Shown one piece after another: positions 1 through 7,669 of a stretch of DNA of 26,980 nt (positions are counted from its first letter, which is position 1; each line of letters begins with the position of its first letter). The notes under the pieces are model-generated. The model saw nothing but the letters and a program-made list of their open reading frames with translations. It searched no databases and was not told the origin of the DNA. Made by a program: the position numbers and the translations under genes. Where the stretch lies: positions 1 through 26,980 of the forward strand of contig CABUPM010000019.1 of assembly GCA_902493345.1 (NCBI GenBank), written 5' to 3'. The stretch comes from an uncultured Eubacteriales bacterium. GTDB taxonomy: Bacteria > Bacillota > Clostridia > Lachnospirales > Bianqueaceae.

Positions 1-300
1 GCGCTGAATCTCGCTGTAAAACTGCAGGACGGGCAAAAAATATATGTTCCGAGTCTGGAAGAGAGCTATAGCATCGAAGAAAATTATCAAGAAAGTACGC
101 AGAATGACTTGACCGATCTAAATAAAGCGGATAAAATAGAACTGGATGCGCTGCCCGGCATCGGGCCGGCATTGGCTCAGAGAATCATAGAGTATCGGGA
201 AGAACACGGGGCGTTTTCATCTCCGGAAGACCTGAAGAATGTCAAAGGGATTGGAGACGCGCTGTTTGAAAAACTGCGGGACCGAGTCACCGTGGGATAG
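1..300 (+). CDS. comEA: ComEA, competence DNA-binding protein (3' part)
   Basis: The gene enters from the left edge, so its start, signal anchor and first part are not visible. ComEA is the membrane-anchored double-stranded DNA receptor of natural transformation and passes DNA to the ComEC channel. The visible reading frame is open from base 1. It shows the end of an SLBB-type domain (DGQKIYVPS at about bases 37-63), an acidic linker, and a C-terminal pair of helix-hairpin-helix motifs (LPGIGPALAQRI and VKGIGDALFEKL), the usual ComEA DNA-binding end. A TTG at base 109 could be read as a start, but it would cut off the SLBB segment and has no ribosome binding site. The TAG stop overlaps the ribosome binding site of the next gene, which suggests co-transcription. 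comEC lies 3 kb downstream. Confidence 0.9.
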   Translation, partial: ALNLAVKLQDGQKIYVPSLEESYSIEENYQESTQNDLTDLNKADKIELDALPGIGPALAQRIIEYREEHGAFSSPEDLKNVKGIGDALFEKLRDRVTVG

Positions 301-312
301 GAGGAAGCAGGA

Positions 313-996
313 GTGGCAACACAGATTTTGGTAGTAGACGATGAGAAGATGATCGTAAAAGGGGTAAAGTACGCGCTGGAGCATGACGGGAATGAGGTCG
401 ATGCCGCCTATGACGGGGAGACAGCGCTGGATATGATCAAAAACAAAGAATATGATCTCGTAATATTGGATGTTATGCTGCCCAAGCTGGATGGAATTCA
501 GGTGTGTCAGACGGTGCGGGAATTTTCCGATGTGCCGATCATGATGCTGACAGCCAAGAGCGAGGATATGGACAAGATTCTGGGACTGGAATACGGCGCG
601 GACGATTATATGACTAAGCCGTTTAACATTCTGGAGCTGAAAGCCAGGGCCAAGGCGATTCTGCGGAGAACGCATTCGGTTCAGCAGAAAAAAGAAAATG
701 TATTGGAGGTTCATGGACTCAGGATTGACTTTGACAGCAGAACGGTTTTTGTTGAGAACCGCGAAGTCAATCTGACAGCCAAGGAATTTGACCTGTTGGA
801 ATTGCTGGCGAGAAATGTCGGCAAGGTATACAGCCGTGAAAAGCTTTTGGACCTGGTATGGGGATATGATTATCCCGGAGATGTCCGGACAGTGGATGTG
901 CATATCCGTAGACTGCGGGAGAAGATCGAGCCGAAATCAAGTGAGCCCACATTTATTCAGACCAAATGGGGTGTCGGATACTTTTTTAAGGAATGA
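313..996 (+). CDS. OmpR/PhoB-family response regulator
   Basis: This is a 227-residue two-component DNA-binding response regulator. The receiver domain (about residues 1-118) has the acidic pair D9-D10, phospho-acceptor D53 in the motif VILDVMLPKLDG, T80 and K102 (in DDYMTKPF). The winged-helix effector domain (about 130-227) carries the family motifs LTAKEFDLLELL and VDVHIRRLREKI and ends in GVGYFF. The GTG start is fixed by AGGAGG at 299-304, eight bases upstream, which overlaps the comEA stop. The kinase gene follows at once, so the two almost certainly form a pair. It resembles PhoP/WalR-type regulators, but sequence alone does not give the target genes. I see no promoter of its own in the 12-base gap. 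Confidence 0.96.
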   Translation: MATQILVVDDEKMIVKGVKYALEHDGNEVDAAYDGETALDMIKNKEYDLVILDVMLPKLDGIQVCQTVREFSDVPIMMLTAKSEDMDKILGLEYGADDYMTKPFNILELKARAKAILRRTHSVQQKKENVLEVHGLRIDFDSRTVFVENREVNLTAKEFDLLELLARNVGKVYSREKLLDLVWGYDYPGDVRTVDVHIRRLREKIEPKSSEPTFIQTKWGVGYFFKE

Positions 997-1001
997 CGGG
1001 A

Positions 1002-2435
1002 ATGGGTGTAAAGTGGTATCGCTGGGTACAGACGAAGCTGATGCTCCTATCGATGGTGATCAGCCTTGCGATTTTCGGCATCAGCTATGTTTTGATTCTG
1101 AATCTACAGATCAACTACCGAATCAATCTGCGTGTTACCGAAATTAATCGATATGTTGTTTCTGTAGCTTCGGACATTTCAATGAGCCAATATGTCAATG
1201 GCTCCAGTGATTACAGCGAAGTGGAAAGTATGGCAGGCTTCTATCAAGAGGCGCGTATCCTGGTGCTGAACCGCCAGTGTAATGTGCGGAAGGACTCTGC
1301 AAATAACAGAAGAGGACGTACAGTAGTCAATGATGATATTCTAACGGCACTGTCCGGTACAGCGGTTACAACGGTGGAAGGAAGATACAGTAGAATCGCG
1401 GTGCCGATCCGTGATTATAAGAAAGCGACAGTGATCGGCGTCGTATATGTGTCTTTTTTCCTGGGACAGGAATATCAAAAGGTGCTGAGCAGTATGGATA
1501 CGATTATGACCGTATTTATACTGACCTGGATTATGTTGATGGTGATGATCGGTTTGGTTCTGTTTTTTGGATTCTCGCCGCTGCGTAAGATCCGAAAGTG
1601 GCTCAGGGAGGTTCTGAATGGGCACACAACCAAGCCGCCGCTTGACAACGACAAGGGAGAGTACGGAGAGATTGTCAAGGCAGTCAATTCTATTATAACG
1701 GATTTGAAGGAAGCGGACAGTTCCCGAAAAGAATTCGTATCTAATGTGTCCCATGAATTAAAGACGCCGATGAGCGCCATCAAGGTTTTAACAGAGTCGC
1801 TGCTGCTGCAGGAAGGGGCGCCGGAGGAGATGTACCGGGAATTTTTGCAGGACATCAACTCGGAGATAGACCGTGAGAGCGCGCTGATCAACGATCTGCT
1901 GTCCCTTGTTCGGTTGGAGGATAATAAGGAAGGTCTGAACCTGCGGATGATTTCAATCAACGATTTGGCGGAGATCATTTTAAAGAGGCTTCAGCCATTG
2001 GCTGATCGAAAGCATGTAGAACTGGTGTTGGAGAATCATGCCAAGGTAGAAGCGGAAATCGATGAGATGAAGATGACGGTGGCCCTGTCTAATCTGGTGG
2101 AAAACGGTATTAAATATAATAAAGAAGGCGGAAGTGTCCGCGTTAAGGTGGATTCGGATTTTGCGGACGCGATTATTACAGTCAGTGATACCGGGTGTGG
2201 AATTCCAGAGGAGCATTTTGGCAAGATCTATCAGAGATTTTACCGTGTGGATAAGACCAGAGACCGTGCGACAGGAGGAACAGGCCTTGCCATTGTACAT
2301 CAGGTAATTACGATGCACCATGGCTCGATCAATGTCCGCAGCAAAGTGGACGTGGGAACTTCTTTTGTGGTTCGGATTCCGTTGATCGCAGTGCATAACG
2401 CGATCACGTTGGGACAGAAGGAGGAACAGGAGTGA
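1002..2435 (+). CDS. Membrane sensor histidine kinase
   Basis: This is a 477-residue kinase, partner of the preceding regulator. It has a membrane helix at about residues 11-33, an extracytoplasmic sensor region of about 130 residues with no family I can name, a second helix at about 167-190, a HAMP-like linker, and a HisKA domain with phospho-acceptor H251 in SNVSHELKTPM. The HATPase domain has an N box (SNLVENGIKYN, N368), G1 (DTGCGIP) and G2 (ATGGTGLAIV). I chose ATG 1002 because AAGGA at 988-992 lies nine bases upstream. An in-frame ATG at 993 would give three more residues and an ATGA overlap with the regulator stop but leaves no spacer after AAGGA. The 3' end overlaps the start of the next gene. 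The sensed signal is unknown. Confidence 0.95.
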   Translation: MGVKWYRWVQTKLMLLSMVISLAIFGISYVLILNLQINYRINLRVTEINRYVVSVASDISMSQYVNGSSDYSEVESMAGFYQEARILVLNRQCNVRKDSANNRRGRTVVNDDILTALSGTAVTTVEGRYSRIAVPIRDYKKATVIGVVYVSFFLGQEYQKVLSSMDTIMTVFILTWIMLMVMIGLVLFFGFSPLRKIRKWLREVLNGHTTKPPLDNDKGEYGEIVKAVNSIITDLKEADSSRKEFVSNVSHELKTPMSAIKVLTESLLLQEGAPEEMYREFLQDINSEIDRESALINDLLSLVRLEDNKEGLNLRMISINDLAEIILKRLQPLADRKHVELVLENHAKVEAEIDEMKMTVALSNLVENGIKYNKEGGSVRVKVDSDFADAIITVSDTGCGIPEEHFGKIYQRFYRVDKTRDRATGGTGLAIVHQVITMHHGSINVRSKVDVGTSFVVRIPLIAVHNAITLGQKEEQE

Positions 2436-3385
2436 AGCGGTGGATATGGAAAGTGCTTCTTCTGTGCGGAGTACTTCTGTGCGGTTGTACTGCTGAGGAG
2501 GAGCCTTCGGTGCAGACTACAGATGTAACGGGGACAATACGGATCTATTATACCAATGAGACGGCGACGACTCTGCAGGAAGAGCGGGCGGTCATTGATC
2601 CGGACTTGGAGACGGATGAGCAGATCAATCAATTGCTGACGCTGCTGAAGAATCCGCCGGAGGGAGAGAGCAGTATCATTCCGGAGAGTCTTCGGCTGAC
2701 ATATCGGACAGAACAGTCTGAGTCGACCGGACAGATGAATATCAAGATGTATGTGTGGGGCAATTATGAGGCGCTGCAGCCCAATGTGGAAAATGTATTC
2801 CGGGTTGGAATTATGAAATCGCTGATCCATATGGATAATGTAGGTGTGGTGGAACTGTTCGCCATGGCCAAGAATGAAGAAGGTATCAGCGTACAGACAA
2901 GAAAATCGTATCTGACACAGGATACGATCATTCTGAATGAAGCAGACGAGAATTTCTTTCAGGATAATGTTGAGGTAAAGCTGTATTTTATGGATAAAAG
3001 CAGCACGAGTCTGGTGATGGAAACGAGACGGGTCACAGTGCAGATGCAGGAGAGACTGGTAGATAAGGTCGTTTCCATGCTGATCGCAGGTCCGACCAGC
3101 GATACCTGCCAGGCAACGATGCCGGAGGGAACAGCGGTCAATGAAATCCTGCTGAGACATAATATCTGTTATGTGGATCTGAATGAAGCGTTTGTACGGA
3201 ATTATTTGGGTGGGGAATTGAGTGAGCAGTTGGTTGTTTATTCTCTGGTCAATTCCCTGACGAGCTGTTACGGAGTGGATTCTGTACAGATTCTTATCAA
3301 TGGACAACAGAGAGAGTACTATAAGTCCGAAGTAAAGATCAATATACCGCTGCAATTTAATGAAGAACTTGTTCAGACTCCGTAA
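2432..3385 (+). CDS. Lipoprotein with two GerMN domains
   Basis: This is a 317-residue predicted lipoprotein. The N-terminus has basic residues, a hydrophobic stretch and a lipobox-like L-C-G-C ending at Cys19, so the mature protein should be lipidated on the outer face of the membrane. Two GerMN-type domains follow, at about residues 35-155 and 173-310. The second is the clearer one, with VKLYFMD, a PEGTAVNEI stretch, YVDLNEAF and SLVNSLTSCYGVDSVQILING. GerMN domains occur in the Bacillus spore protein GerM and in actinobacterial LpqB, where the lipoprotein works with the MtrB kinase. The GTG start is supported by AAGGAGG at 2418-2424 and overlaps the kinase TGA, so translation is probably coupled. 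Inference: an accessory of the adjacent kinase. A spore-envelope role is the alternative. Confidence 0.9.
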   Translation: MKRWIWKVLLLCGVLLCGCTAEEEPSVQTTDVTGTIRIYYTNETATTLQEERAVIDPDLETDEQINQLLTLLKNPPEGESSIIPESLRLTYRTEQSESTGQMNIKMYVWGNYEALQPNVENVFRVGIMKSLIHMDNVGVVELFAMAKNEEGISVQTRKSYLTQDTIILNEADENFFQDNVEVKLYFMDKSSTSLVMETRRVTVQMQERLVDKVVSMLIAGPTSDTCQATMPEGTAVNEILLRHNICYVDLNEAFVRNYLGGELSEQLVVYSLVNSLTSCYGVDSVQILINGQQREYYKSEVKINIPLQFNEELVQTP

Positions 3386-3403
3386 TTTCGGGTTAAGCCG
3401 AAA
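3386..3403 (+). promoter_or_regulatory. Hairpin just upstream of the comEC start
   Basis: TTTCGG and CCGAAA form a perfect six-base stem around a six-base loop. The right arm ends two bases before the GTG start of comEC, where a ribosome binding site would normally stand. No Shine-Dalgarno sequence is visible in this gap. Confidence 0.45.
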
Positions 3404-3405
3404 AT

Positions 3406-5619
3406 GTGGAGAAGATAGCGATCAAAAGGCCGATGCTATGGATGCTTGCGGTATTTGGGCTGGGAGCCATTCTGGCGCGGCTATTATCAGTATGGAGCTT
3501 GCTCCTGCCGCCAGCGGGAGCATGGCTCTATTATAGAAAGAAATGGAATAAGAAGCATCCGATCTGGCTGATTTTTATGATGAGCCTCTGGATCGGCAGC
3601 GGGCGTTGGTGCATTTTAAAATTCTGGGAAGATCGTGTTCTGACAGACCAGCGGAGGTATCAGGGAATTGAGGCCGTAGTAGAAAATGTGTCTGTAATGG
3701 GAGAATCGCAGAGGGTTATTCTGCGCTCAGACGCTTTTTATGGCAGAGCCTCCGTCATCTTGCAGGAAGATATTCGGGTTGGAACCAGAATTCGAGCCGA
3801 TATCCTTTTAAATCCGATTCAAAATAATGGCAATCCCGGAGAGTTCGACAGTAAAACATATCAGAGGGTACGCGGTGTGTATTATTATGGTCGGCTCAGC
3901 CATATGGAGATTCTGAGACAGGGAAAAGGAAGCGTGTTCGGAGAAATTCGTCAGAGCATGGCAGAGAGGCTCCTACGGGTGCTTCCGCAGCCGGAGAGTG
4001 GCCTGCTGTCCGCAATCCTCTTAGGGGAAGATGTCGGCTTGGATGAGGAATACCGGAGTATATTTCAAAAACTGGGGATTTCTCACATCCTGGCGATCTC
4101 AGGACTGCATGTCGGGATGATTTATCGCATTCTGCAAAAAATAACAGGGAAAAAGAGGAGAAGTTCAGCCGTGATCTCATTGGCTGGGCTGTGGGGATAC
4201 ACATTTCTCACCGGCGCCGCAGCGTCGACGATAAGAGCGGCAGTCATATGTACGATTGCTGCCTTTCAAAAGCGTGGCGGTGGGAAGGCAGATTCGTTGA
4301 ATTCATTGGCGGCTTCTGCATGGGTTTTGCTGGTATGGAACCCACTGTATATATTGGATACAGGATTTCAGCTTTCTTTTGTATGTACAGCTTCGCTGTT
4401 TCTTTTTTCAGGGGTGCCCAATCGTTGGTTCTGGATTCCAAGAGGGGCAAGACAGGTATTGTCTCCGACGATAGCCATTCTGATTGGGAGTATGCCGATT
4501 AGTTTATACTATTTCTATACATGGAGTCCTTACCAGATTTTGTTGAATCTACTGATACTTCCCGCAATGGGACTGGTATTTACCATGGGAGGCGTGGTAT
4601 TACTTTTGTTCTGGTTATGGGAAGGCGCGGGCAGGCTGTGCTGCGGCGGGATACTGTATCTTCTGCGCATGATACGGTATTGCGCGCAATGGGTATACGA
4701 TCTTCCGGGAGCGGTATGGATATTGGGACGGCCCGGTACGGCAGTTCTTTGCTTGTATTATTTGGGTTGGGGAGCCTGGATTTGGAGACAGAACCAGCCA
4801 GAGGGGCGACGAGGTCGGCACCTTTCTTGGCCCTTGTGGGGAATCGGTGTCATTTTGCTTTTTGGGCCGAAGCCGCTTTGGAGCTGCACCTTTTTGAATG
4901 TAGGGCAGGGAGATTGCTGCGTCTTGGAGACAGAAGGCAAGGTATTCTTAATCGATGCAGGACCGGGATATACGAAGAGTATTCAACCGTATTTGTTATC
5001 CAAGGGGATCCATAGGATCGATGGAGTATGGGTCAGCCATGGAGATTGGGATCATGTAGAAGGATTAATGGAACTTCTGGTAGATCCTGATTTTACCGTT
5101 GAGAATTGGTATCTTCCCCAGGGAGAGCAGCACCAAGGAACGGCGCTGCAGAAGATTGAGAACCTGGGAAAGCAGGTATGGCATGTTGCCGCGGGAGATC
5201 AGCTGCGGATCGGGAGAACAGTATTTACTTGCCTTGCACCGCGGAAGGACGGGACATATGCCAATTCCAATCAGGCATCTATGGTTTTGAGGTTCAGTGA
5301 CGGACATAATTCTATTTTATTTTGCGGAGATCTGGATCAGGAAGGGGAGAGGCAGCTTCTGGAAGGGATAGAACGCTGCGATATTATGAAAGTGGCGCAT
5401 CATGGTTCGGCAACGTCCAGTTCAGCGGCATGGCTGGAGAGGACGGCTCCGAATCTGGCGGTGATCAGCTGTGATCGGGAAGGCGGTTATGGACACCCGG
5501 ATCCAGAAGTTGTCGCAAGATTGGAGGAACAGGGCAGTACGGTGTGTGTGACAGATGATGTGGGCGCAATCCAGGTTTGGGCATCCGGAAAATATTGGTC
5601 TTATAAAACCGGTCGATAG
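3406..5619 (+). CDS. comEC: ComEC/Rec2, DNA uptake channel
   Basis: This 737-residue polytopic membrane protein is near the length of Bacillus ComEC (about 776). It forms the inner-membrane channel for single-stranded DNA in transformation. The order is ComEC-typical: N-terminal membrane helices and a soluble domain, a competence domain with many helices and the motif ISGLHVGMI at about residue 232, then a C-terminal metallo-beta-lactamase-like domain from about residue 490. That domain shows GQGDCC, SHGDWDHVEG (the H-x-D-x-D-H form usual in ComEC), FCGDLD and VAHHGS. The start is uncertain: GTG 3406 is the first possible codon after an in-frame TAA at 3394 but has no ribosome binding site, and ATG 3433 or 3442 are alternatives. 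I see no frameshift. Confidence 0.95.
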   Translation: MEKIAIKRPMLWMLAVFGLGAILARLLSVWSLLLPPAGAWLYYRKKWNKKHPIWLIFMMSLWIGSGRWCILKFWEDRVLTDQRRYQGIEAVVENVSVMGESQRVILRSDAFYGRASVILQEDIRVGTRIRADILLNPIQNNGNPGEFDSKTYQRVRGVYYYGRLSHMEILRQGKGSVFGEIRQSMAERLLRVLPQPESGLLSAILLGEDVGLDEEYRSIFQKLGISHILAISGLHVGMIYRILQKITGKKRRSSAVISLAGLWGYTFLTGAAASTIRAAVICTIAAFQKRGGGKADSLNSLAASAWVLLVWNPLYILDTGFQLSFVCTASLFLFSGVPNRWFWIPRGARQVLSPTIAILIGSMPISLYYFYTWSPYQILLNLLILPAMGLVFTMGGVVLLLFWLWEGAGRLCCGGILYLLRMIRYCAQWVYDLPGAVWILGRPGTAVLCLYYLGWGAWIWRQNQPEGRRGRHLSWPLWGIGVILLFGPKPLWSCTFLNVGQGDCCVLETEGKVFLIDAGPGYTKSIQPYLLSKGIHRIDGVWVSHGDWDHVEGLMELLVDPDFTVENWYLPQGEQHQGTALQKIENLGKQVWHVAAGDQLRIGRTVFTCLAPRKDGTYANSNQASMVLRFSDGHNSILFCGDLDQEGERQLLEGIERCDIMKVAHHGSATSSSAAWLERTAPNLAVISCDREGGYGHPDPEVVARLEEQGSTVCVTDDVGAIQVWASGKYWSYKTGR

Positions 5620-5630
5620 AGGAGAAGAAG

Positions 5631-6623
5631 ATGGAGAAATTGACAGCACAGCTGAAAAGCGGAGAATTAGAGCGAGTCTATCTGCTTTTTGGCAGTGAAG
5701 AGTATCTGATTCATTTTTATGGGAAACGGCTGACAGATAAAAGCGTTGCTCCGGAGGATCGCTTTATGAATCTCTGCGTGCTGGAAGGGGCGGAAGCCAC
5801 CGCGGATCGGATTCAGGAGAGTACGGATACCTATCCGTTTATGGGGGAAAAGAGGGTTACACTGGTTAAGGGGTCCGAGTGGTTTTCGGGCAAAAGGAAT
5901 GATGCGGAGGGACAGGAAAAGCTCCTTGCGCTTCTGCGGAATCTTACGCCTACCACGCTTCTGATCTTTGAAGAACAGCAGGTAGATAAGAGAACGGCTT
6001 TATATAAAGCTGTTCAGAAAGCAGGATATGCCGCGGAGCTGTCCCAGCCAGATGAGGAGGGAATGATCCGTTTTGTTGCGCGGGAGCTCGCGGGATCCAA
6101 AAAGATGCTGAGCAGAGAAACGGCGCAGTATTTTCTGCAGACAGTGGGCGGAGATATGATCCATCTGCAGCTGGAACTGGAAAAGCTTGCCGCTTATAAA
6201 GGAGACGAGGAGATTGTAACGATCGATGACGTGAACCGAATCTGTACCCCACAGCCAGAGAGCAATGTGTTCCGAATGACAGACGCGCTCGGAGAGAGGA
6301 AACGCAGGGAAGCGATGCGGATCTATGAGAGACTTTTGGAGAACAACGAACCGCCGCAGAGGATCTATAGTCTGCTGATGCAGCAGATCCGTAAACTTTA
6401 CCGGATTCGTCTTTGTGACGGTAAGCGGATGTCGAAAGAGGAATGTGCGGAATTTGCGGGCATTGCTCCGAGAATCGTCTGGTTATATCAAAAGCAGGCG
6501 GCCAGATTTTCCAGAGCGGATTTGGAACGGCTGCTGGAAGAAATGACGGAGATGGATGAGAAAATCAAGCTAAGCCAATTGGATGAGACGGATGCGATTG
6601 AGCGGCTGATAGCGTCAGTATAG
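5631..6623 (+). CDS. holA: DNA polymerase III subunit delta
   Basis: This 330-residue protein matches HolA in length and in its N-terminal pattern (ERVYLLFGSEEYLI), with the degenerate AAA+ fold that lacks a Walker A. Delta opens the beta sliding clamp within the clamp loader. Other family features are the FEEQQVDKRTALYK stretch, the helical part with GGDMIHLQLELEKLA, and the collar region around RIYSLLMQQIRKLYR. The start has AGAGGAG at 5618-5624, six bases upstream, and follows comEC by 11 bases, the same comEC-holA order as in Bacillus. Its last nine bases overlap the 3' end of gpr on the other strand, so there is no room for a conventional terminator between the two. Confidence 0.95.
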   Translation: MEKLTAQLKSGELERVYLLFGSEEYLIHFYGKRLTDKSVAPEDRFMNLCVLEGAEATADRIQESTDTYPFMGEKRVTLVKGSEWFSGKRNDAEGQEKLLALLRNLTPTTLLIFEEQQVDKRTALYKAVQKAGYAAELSQPDEEGMIRFVARELAGSKKMLSRETAQYFLQTVGGDMIHLQLELEKLAAYKGDEEIVTIDDVNRICTPQPESNVFRMTDALGERKRREAMRIYERLLENNEPPQRIYSLLMQQIRKLYRIRLCDGKRMSKEECAEFAGIAPRIVWLYQKQAARFSRADLERLLEEMTEMDEKIKLSQLDETDAIERLIASV

Positions 6624-7502
6624 ATATTGCCGTAAAGCTTCTGCTGAGAGGCGATGAAGATATCGGTTCAGCGCGCCGGAGAGAATGCCGGAGAGCTGTG
6701 CTGCTGCGAAATCCATGTTTTTCGGCGTTACGTAGAGATTGGAATACCCCTTCAGCAGATCCGGGGAAGCATCCGGCACCGCATCCAGGATCATGGTACG
6801 CGCGTCCACAACAGTGGGGATGCCGAGAGCGACGACAGGGACTCCCAGGTTTTTGGAGGATAACATCTGACGTCGGTTTCCAATACCGGCTCCGGGGCGG
6901 ATTCCGGTATCTGTCAGCTGGATTGTCGTATTGACACGGGAAATGCTGCGTGCTGCCAATGCATCGATCAGGAGGATCGCATCCGCATGGATCCGATCTT
7001 GAATCCCACATACGATTTCCAGAGTTTCGATGCCGGTTTGTCCCATGACACCGGGGGCCAAAGCGCAAACGGAACGGAGTTCATCCTGAAGTTCTTCAGG
7101 AGCGGCCTCTCGGATATGGCGGCTGACAAGTAGGCCGGAGACAGTAAGAGGACCCAGAGAATCCGCGGCGACATTGCGGTTTCCGAGACCGATAATCAGA
7201 ACGGAAGCTTCCTCGCGAAGGGGCAGAAGGCTTTGAAGAGTCTGGGACAGCAGTTCCTTGATCTCCTCGTGTGCCGCGAGATGGTTCTGGCTTAAATAGG
7301 GGCTTTCCAGGGTGATATAGGTACCAGCCGGTTTTCCTACAGTCTGTTCCCCGGTTTCGTTAAGAACGCGTACGGTAGAGATCAGCGTGTTGAATACACC
7401 TTGACGATGTTCTTCAAATAGAACGCCGTCGATCTCTCCGGGAGTGGCAGACAGCAGCGCTTCACGGGCTTCCAGGGCAAGATCGGAAAAAAGTGTCGGC
7501 AT
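6615..7502 (-). CDS. gpr: Germination protease GPR (SASP endopeptidase)
   Basis: GPR is the aspartic-type protease (MEROPS A25) that degrades small acid-soluble spore proteins at germination. The 295-residue protein keeps the core motifs: IIGLGN, ADSLGP with the candidate catalytic D114, PGVMGQTGIET, IDALAARSISRVN with D180, DTGIRPGAGIGN and IPTVVDA. The D114-D180 spacing of 66 equals the D127-D193 spacing of the B. megaterium enzyme. I chose ATG 7502 because AGGAGG (minus strand, 7518-7513) stands ten bases upstream. A TTG at 7526 would put that site inside the gene. The protein is shorter than the roughly 370 residues of Bacillus GPR: it has a brief propeptide and lacks a segment between IPTVVDA and the C-terminal VTPK motif. 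It is convergent with holA and divergent from rpsT. Confidence 0.95.
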   Translation of the reverse strand: MPTLFSDLALEAREALLSATPGEIDGVLFEEHRQGVFNTLISTVRVLNETGEQTVGKPAGTYITLESPYLSQNHLAAHEEIKELLSQTLQSLLPLREEASVLIIGLGNRNVAADSLGPLTVSGLLVSRHIREAAPEELQDELRSVCALAPGVMGQTGIETLEIVCGIQDRIHADAILLIDALAARSISRVNTTIQLTDTGIRPGAGIGNRRQMLSSKNLGVPVVALGIPTVVDARTMILDAVPDASPDLLKGYSNLYVTPKNMDFAAAQLSGILSGALNRYLHRLSAEALRQYLY

Positions 7503-7536
7503 AGGGAAAGTACCTCCTGAAAACAATGGATAGGTT

Positions 7537-7566
7537 TATTTTTCTGAGAAATCTTTAAAATATGCA
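7537..7566 (-). promoter_or_regulatory. Candidate sigma-G/F-type promoter of gpr
   Basis: Read on the minus strand, TGCATA (7566-7561) fits the TGMATA -35 element of forespore promoters. Seventeen bases later AAAAATA (7543-7537) is a weak -10 match (four of seven to CATACTA). gpr is forespore-expressed in Bacillus. The placement is right but the -10 match is poor. Confidence 0.35.
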
Positions 7567-7595
7567 TTGACAAATGACACTTTATAAGTTACAAT
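7567..7595 (+). promoter_or_regulatory. Sigma-A promoter of rpsT
   Basis: TTGACA at 7567-7572 and TACAAT at 7590-7595 are separated by exactly 17 bases: a consensus -35 and a five-of-six -10. It faces rpsT, leaving a leader of about 70 bases before the start codon. Confidence 0.85.
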
Positions 7596-7669
7596 AATAG
7601 TTGTGTATGTCCGTTCTATTATTCGTGTCTCAAATGATAGAATTTTATTATTCAGGAGGAGTAATATTC

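Noticed and set aside
2300..3355. 351-codon minus-strand reading frame opposite the GerMN lipoprotein gene
   Set aside because: No domain and no ribosome binding site; the plus-strand gene has a lipobox, GerMN motifs and a good start site.
7500..7526. TTG 7526 as the start of gpr
   Set aside because: The AGGAGG site would then be inside the coding region and the TTG has no site of its own; ATG 7502 fits better.
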